This document shows positions 6,703-8,169 of a stretch of DNA of 8,169 nucleotides, piece after piece. The notes under the pieces were generated by a model. It was not told the DNA's origin. It ran no database searches and was given only the letters and a program-made list of their open reading frames with translations. The position numbers and the translations under genes were made by a program. This stretch comes from Aliarcobacter butzleri (GTDB lineage Bacteria; Campylobacterota; Campylobacteria; Campylobacterales; Arcobacteraceae), in the NCBI GenBank assembly GCA_012522985.1, contig JAAYJJ010000023.1:1-8169 (forward strand), written 5' to 3'. Within the stretch, counting starts at the first letter, position 1; each line of letters starts with the position of its first letter.

Positions 6703-8106
6703 ATGGAACTTAAAAAAATAGCACTTATAGGACAGCCAAATGTTGGAAAAAGTTCTTTATTTAATAGGATTTTAAAAAAAAGAGTAGCAATAGTAAGTGA
6801 TGTTAGTGGAACTACAAGAGATATTAGAAAAGAAGAGATAACTATTTTTGATAAACCCGCACTTTTACTAGATACTGGTGGTATTGATGAGACAAATGAT
6901 GCAATTTTTTCAAATGTTAAAAGACACTCTGTAAACACAGCCAAAGAGGCGGATATAGTACTATATATGGTAGATGGCAAAAAACTCCCTGATGATAAAG
7001 ACAAAGAGCTTTTTTATGAGCTTCAAAAGCTAGGCAAAACCATAGCTTTAATTATCAACAAAATAGACAATGACAAAGAGATGGAAAGAGTTTGGGAGTT
7101 TTATGAGTTTGGACTTGGTGATGATAGGATTTTCCCTATTTCTGTATCGCACAATAGAGGTACTAGAAAACTATTAGAGTGGCTAGATGAACAGTTACCA
7201 GAGTCTCAAAGTAAAGAAGTTGATCAAATACTTGATTATGAAGAAGATGATGATGATATCTCTTTGGAAGAGTTTTTAAATGAAGATGAAGACAAAGAAG
7301 AGATTATAGAAGAAAAAATCAAAGTAGCTATTATAGGAAGACCAAATGTAGGTAAAAGCTCTATTTTAAATGCTCTTGTTGGCTATGAGAGATCAGTTGT
7401 TAGCCAAATAGCAGGTACTACTATAGATCCTGTAGATGAAGAGTTTATCTATGAAGGTCGTGATATTCGTCTTGTTGATACTGCTGGGCTTAGAAGAAGG
7501 GGCAAGATAGAAGGAATAGAAAAATATGCCCTTATGAGAACAAATGAGATGTTAGCTCAAGCTAATATTGCTCTTGTTATACTTGATGCTAGTGAACCTT
7601 TGGTGGATTTAGATGAGAAAATAGCTGGGCTTGTCGATAAATTTGCACTTGGAACTATTATAGTACTTAATAAATGGGATGAAAATCTTGAAACTTATGA
7701 AAAGAGTGTATCTGAAATAAGAAGAAGATTTAAGTTTTTACACTATGCACCTATCATAGCTGTTTCAGCTAAAACAGGAAGAAGTATAGAAAAACTTAAA
7801 AATAAAATCTTAGAAGTTTTTGATAACTTTTCTCAAAGAATTACAACTTCACAGCTAAATAAGATAGTAGAAGAAGCTATATCTAAACACTCTTTACCTA
7901 GTCCAAATGGTAGATTGCTTAAAATTTATTATACAACTCAATATAAAACTCAACCACCTACTATAGCTCTTATTATGAACAGACCTAGTTTACTTCATTT
8001 TACCTATAAAAGATATCTTATCAATACCTTAAGAGAGAAGATCAACTTTGAAGGTGTGCCTATACATCTAGTAGCTAGAAGTAGAAGTGGAAATGAAGAA
8101 GAGTAG
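6703..8106 (+). CDS. der: Ribosome-associated GTPase Der (EngA)
   Basis: Der is an essential tandem GTPase that helps assemble the 50S ribosomal subunit. The first G domain shows GQPNVGKS (10-17), GTT (36-38), DTGG (57-60) and NKID (119-122). The second shows GRPNVGKS (212-219), GTT (238-240), DTAG (259-262), NKWD (323-326) and SAK (355-357). A KH-like RNA-binding domain follows (about 375-460). Between the G domains, residues 178-204 form a very acidic linker rich in Asp and Glu, longer than the minimal linker. The total of 467 residues is near the family's usual size. It is divergent from the permease gene and has its own promoter and AAGGA site. All nucleotide-binding motifs are intact. 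Confidence 0.98.
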   Translation: MELKKIALIGQPNVGKSSLFNRILKKRVAIVSDVSGTTRDIRKEEITIFDKPALLLDTGGIDETNDAIFSNVKRHSVNTAKEADIVLYMVDGKKLPDDKDKELFYELQKLGKTIALIINKIDNDKEMERVWEFYEFGLGDDRIFPISVSHNRGTRKLLEWLDEQLPESQSKEVDQILDYEEDDDDISLEEFLNEDEDKEEIIEEKIKVAIIGRPNVGKSSILNALVGYERSVVSQIAGTTIDPVDEEFIYEGRDIRLVDTAGLRRRGKIEGIEKYALMRTNEMLAQANIALVILDASEPLVDLDEKIAGLVDKFALGTIIVLNKWDENLETYEKSVSEIRRRFKFLHYAPIIAVSAKTGRSIEKLKNKILEVFDNFSQRITTSQLNKIVEEAISKHSLPSPNGRLLKIYYTTQYKTQPPTIALIMNRPSLLHFTYKRYLINTLREKINFEGVPIHLVARSRSGNEEE

Positions 8107-8169
8107 ATAAGAAAGCTACAATAAATAAGAAGTGACATTTCAGTTTTTGGGCTTCATGCCATTTGGAAG
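8107..8169. other. Unassigned tail downstream of der
   Basis: These last 63 bases hold no recognisable terminator or RNA. On the plus strand a GTG at 8132 opens a frame running off the window (VTFQFLGFMPFG). On the minus strand a frame enters from the right and stops at 8140-8142 after LPNGMKPKN. Both are too short to judge, and I recognise neither. Confidence 0.3.

Noticed and set aside
6678..7004. Minus-strand frame of 108 residues opposite the start of der
   Set aside because: It is antisense to the first GTPase domain, whose motifs are all intact; the low-complexity Ser/Leu-rich translation is typical of a shadow frame.

Overview
The window is AT-rich and uses AT-rich codons. Its gene order (DMT permease, kdsA, ribH, nusB, pyrF on one strand, der/engA divergent) matches what is known from Campylobacter jejuni and relatives. 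The proteins also look Campylobacterota-like. I infer a member of the Campylobacterota, plausibly an Arcobacter-type organism; the exact genus is an inference.

Layout. Positions 1-1450 are the decayed end of an integrated element lying against a tRNA gene. A broken IS1634-type transposase (about 1-780, minus strand) abuts a truncated, frameshifted P4-type tyrosine integrase (about 758-1277, minus strand). Between the integrase and the tRNA are short A-tailed repeats (1287-1345) that resemble integrase arm sites. A tRNA-Ser(GCU) gene (1451-1540, minus strand) follows; its 3' end faces the integrase and is the likely attachment site. The rest of the island, if it survives, should lie to the left of the window.

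Positions 1604-6594 are a tight minus-strand operon of six genes: DMT/EamA permease, a membrane-anchored GltB-like FMN/Fe-S protein, kdsA, ribH, nusB and pyrF. Gaps are 15 bases or less, and ribH/nusB overlap by one base. The recognised members are housekeeping genes for LPS Kdo synthesis (KdsA), riboflavin synthesis (RibH), transcription antitermination (NusB) and UMP synthesis (PyrF). Their grouping looks like shared expression rather than one pathway. The operon promoter lies at about 6620 and is back-to-back with the promoter of der (6703-8106, plus strand), which encodes the double-GTPase ribosome-assembly factor Der. The last 63 bases hold nothing I can identify.

I found no convincing undescribed defence or mobile system. 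The items most worth checking are the nested decay of the integrase and IS, the integrase-type repeats, the perfect palindrome that places a TATAAT box in its loop just upstream of the tRNA, and the unusual cysteine spacing in the GltB-like protein.
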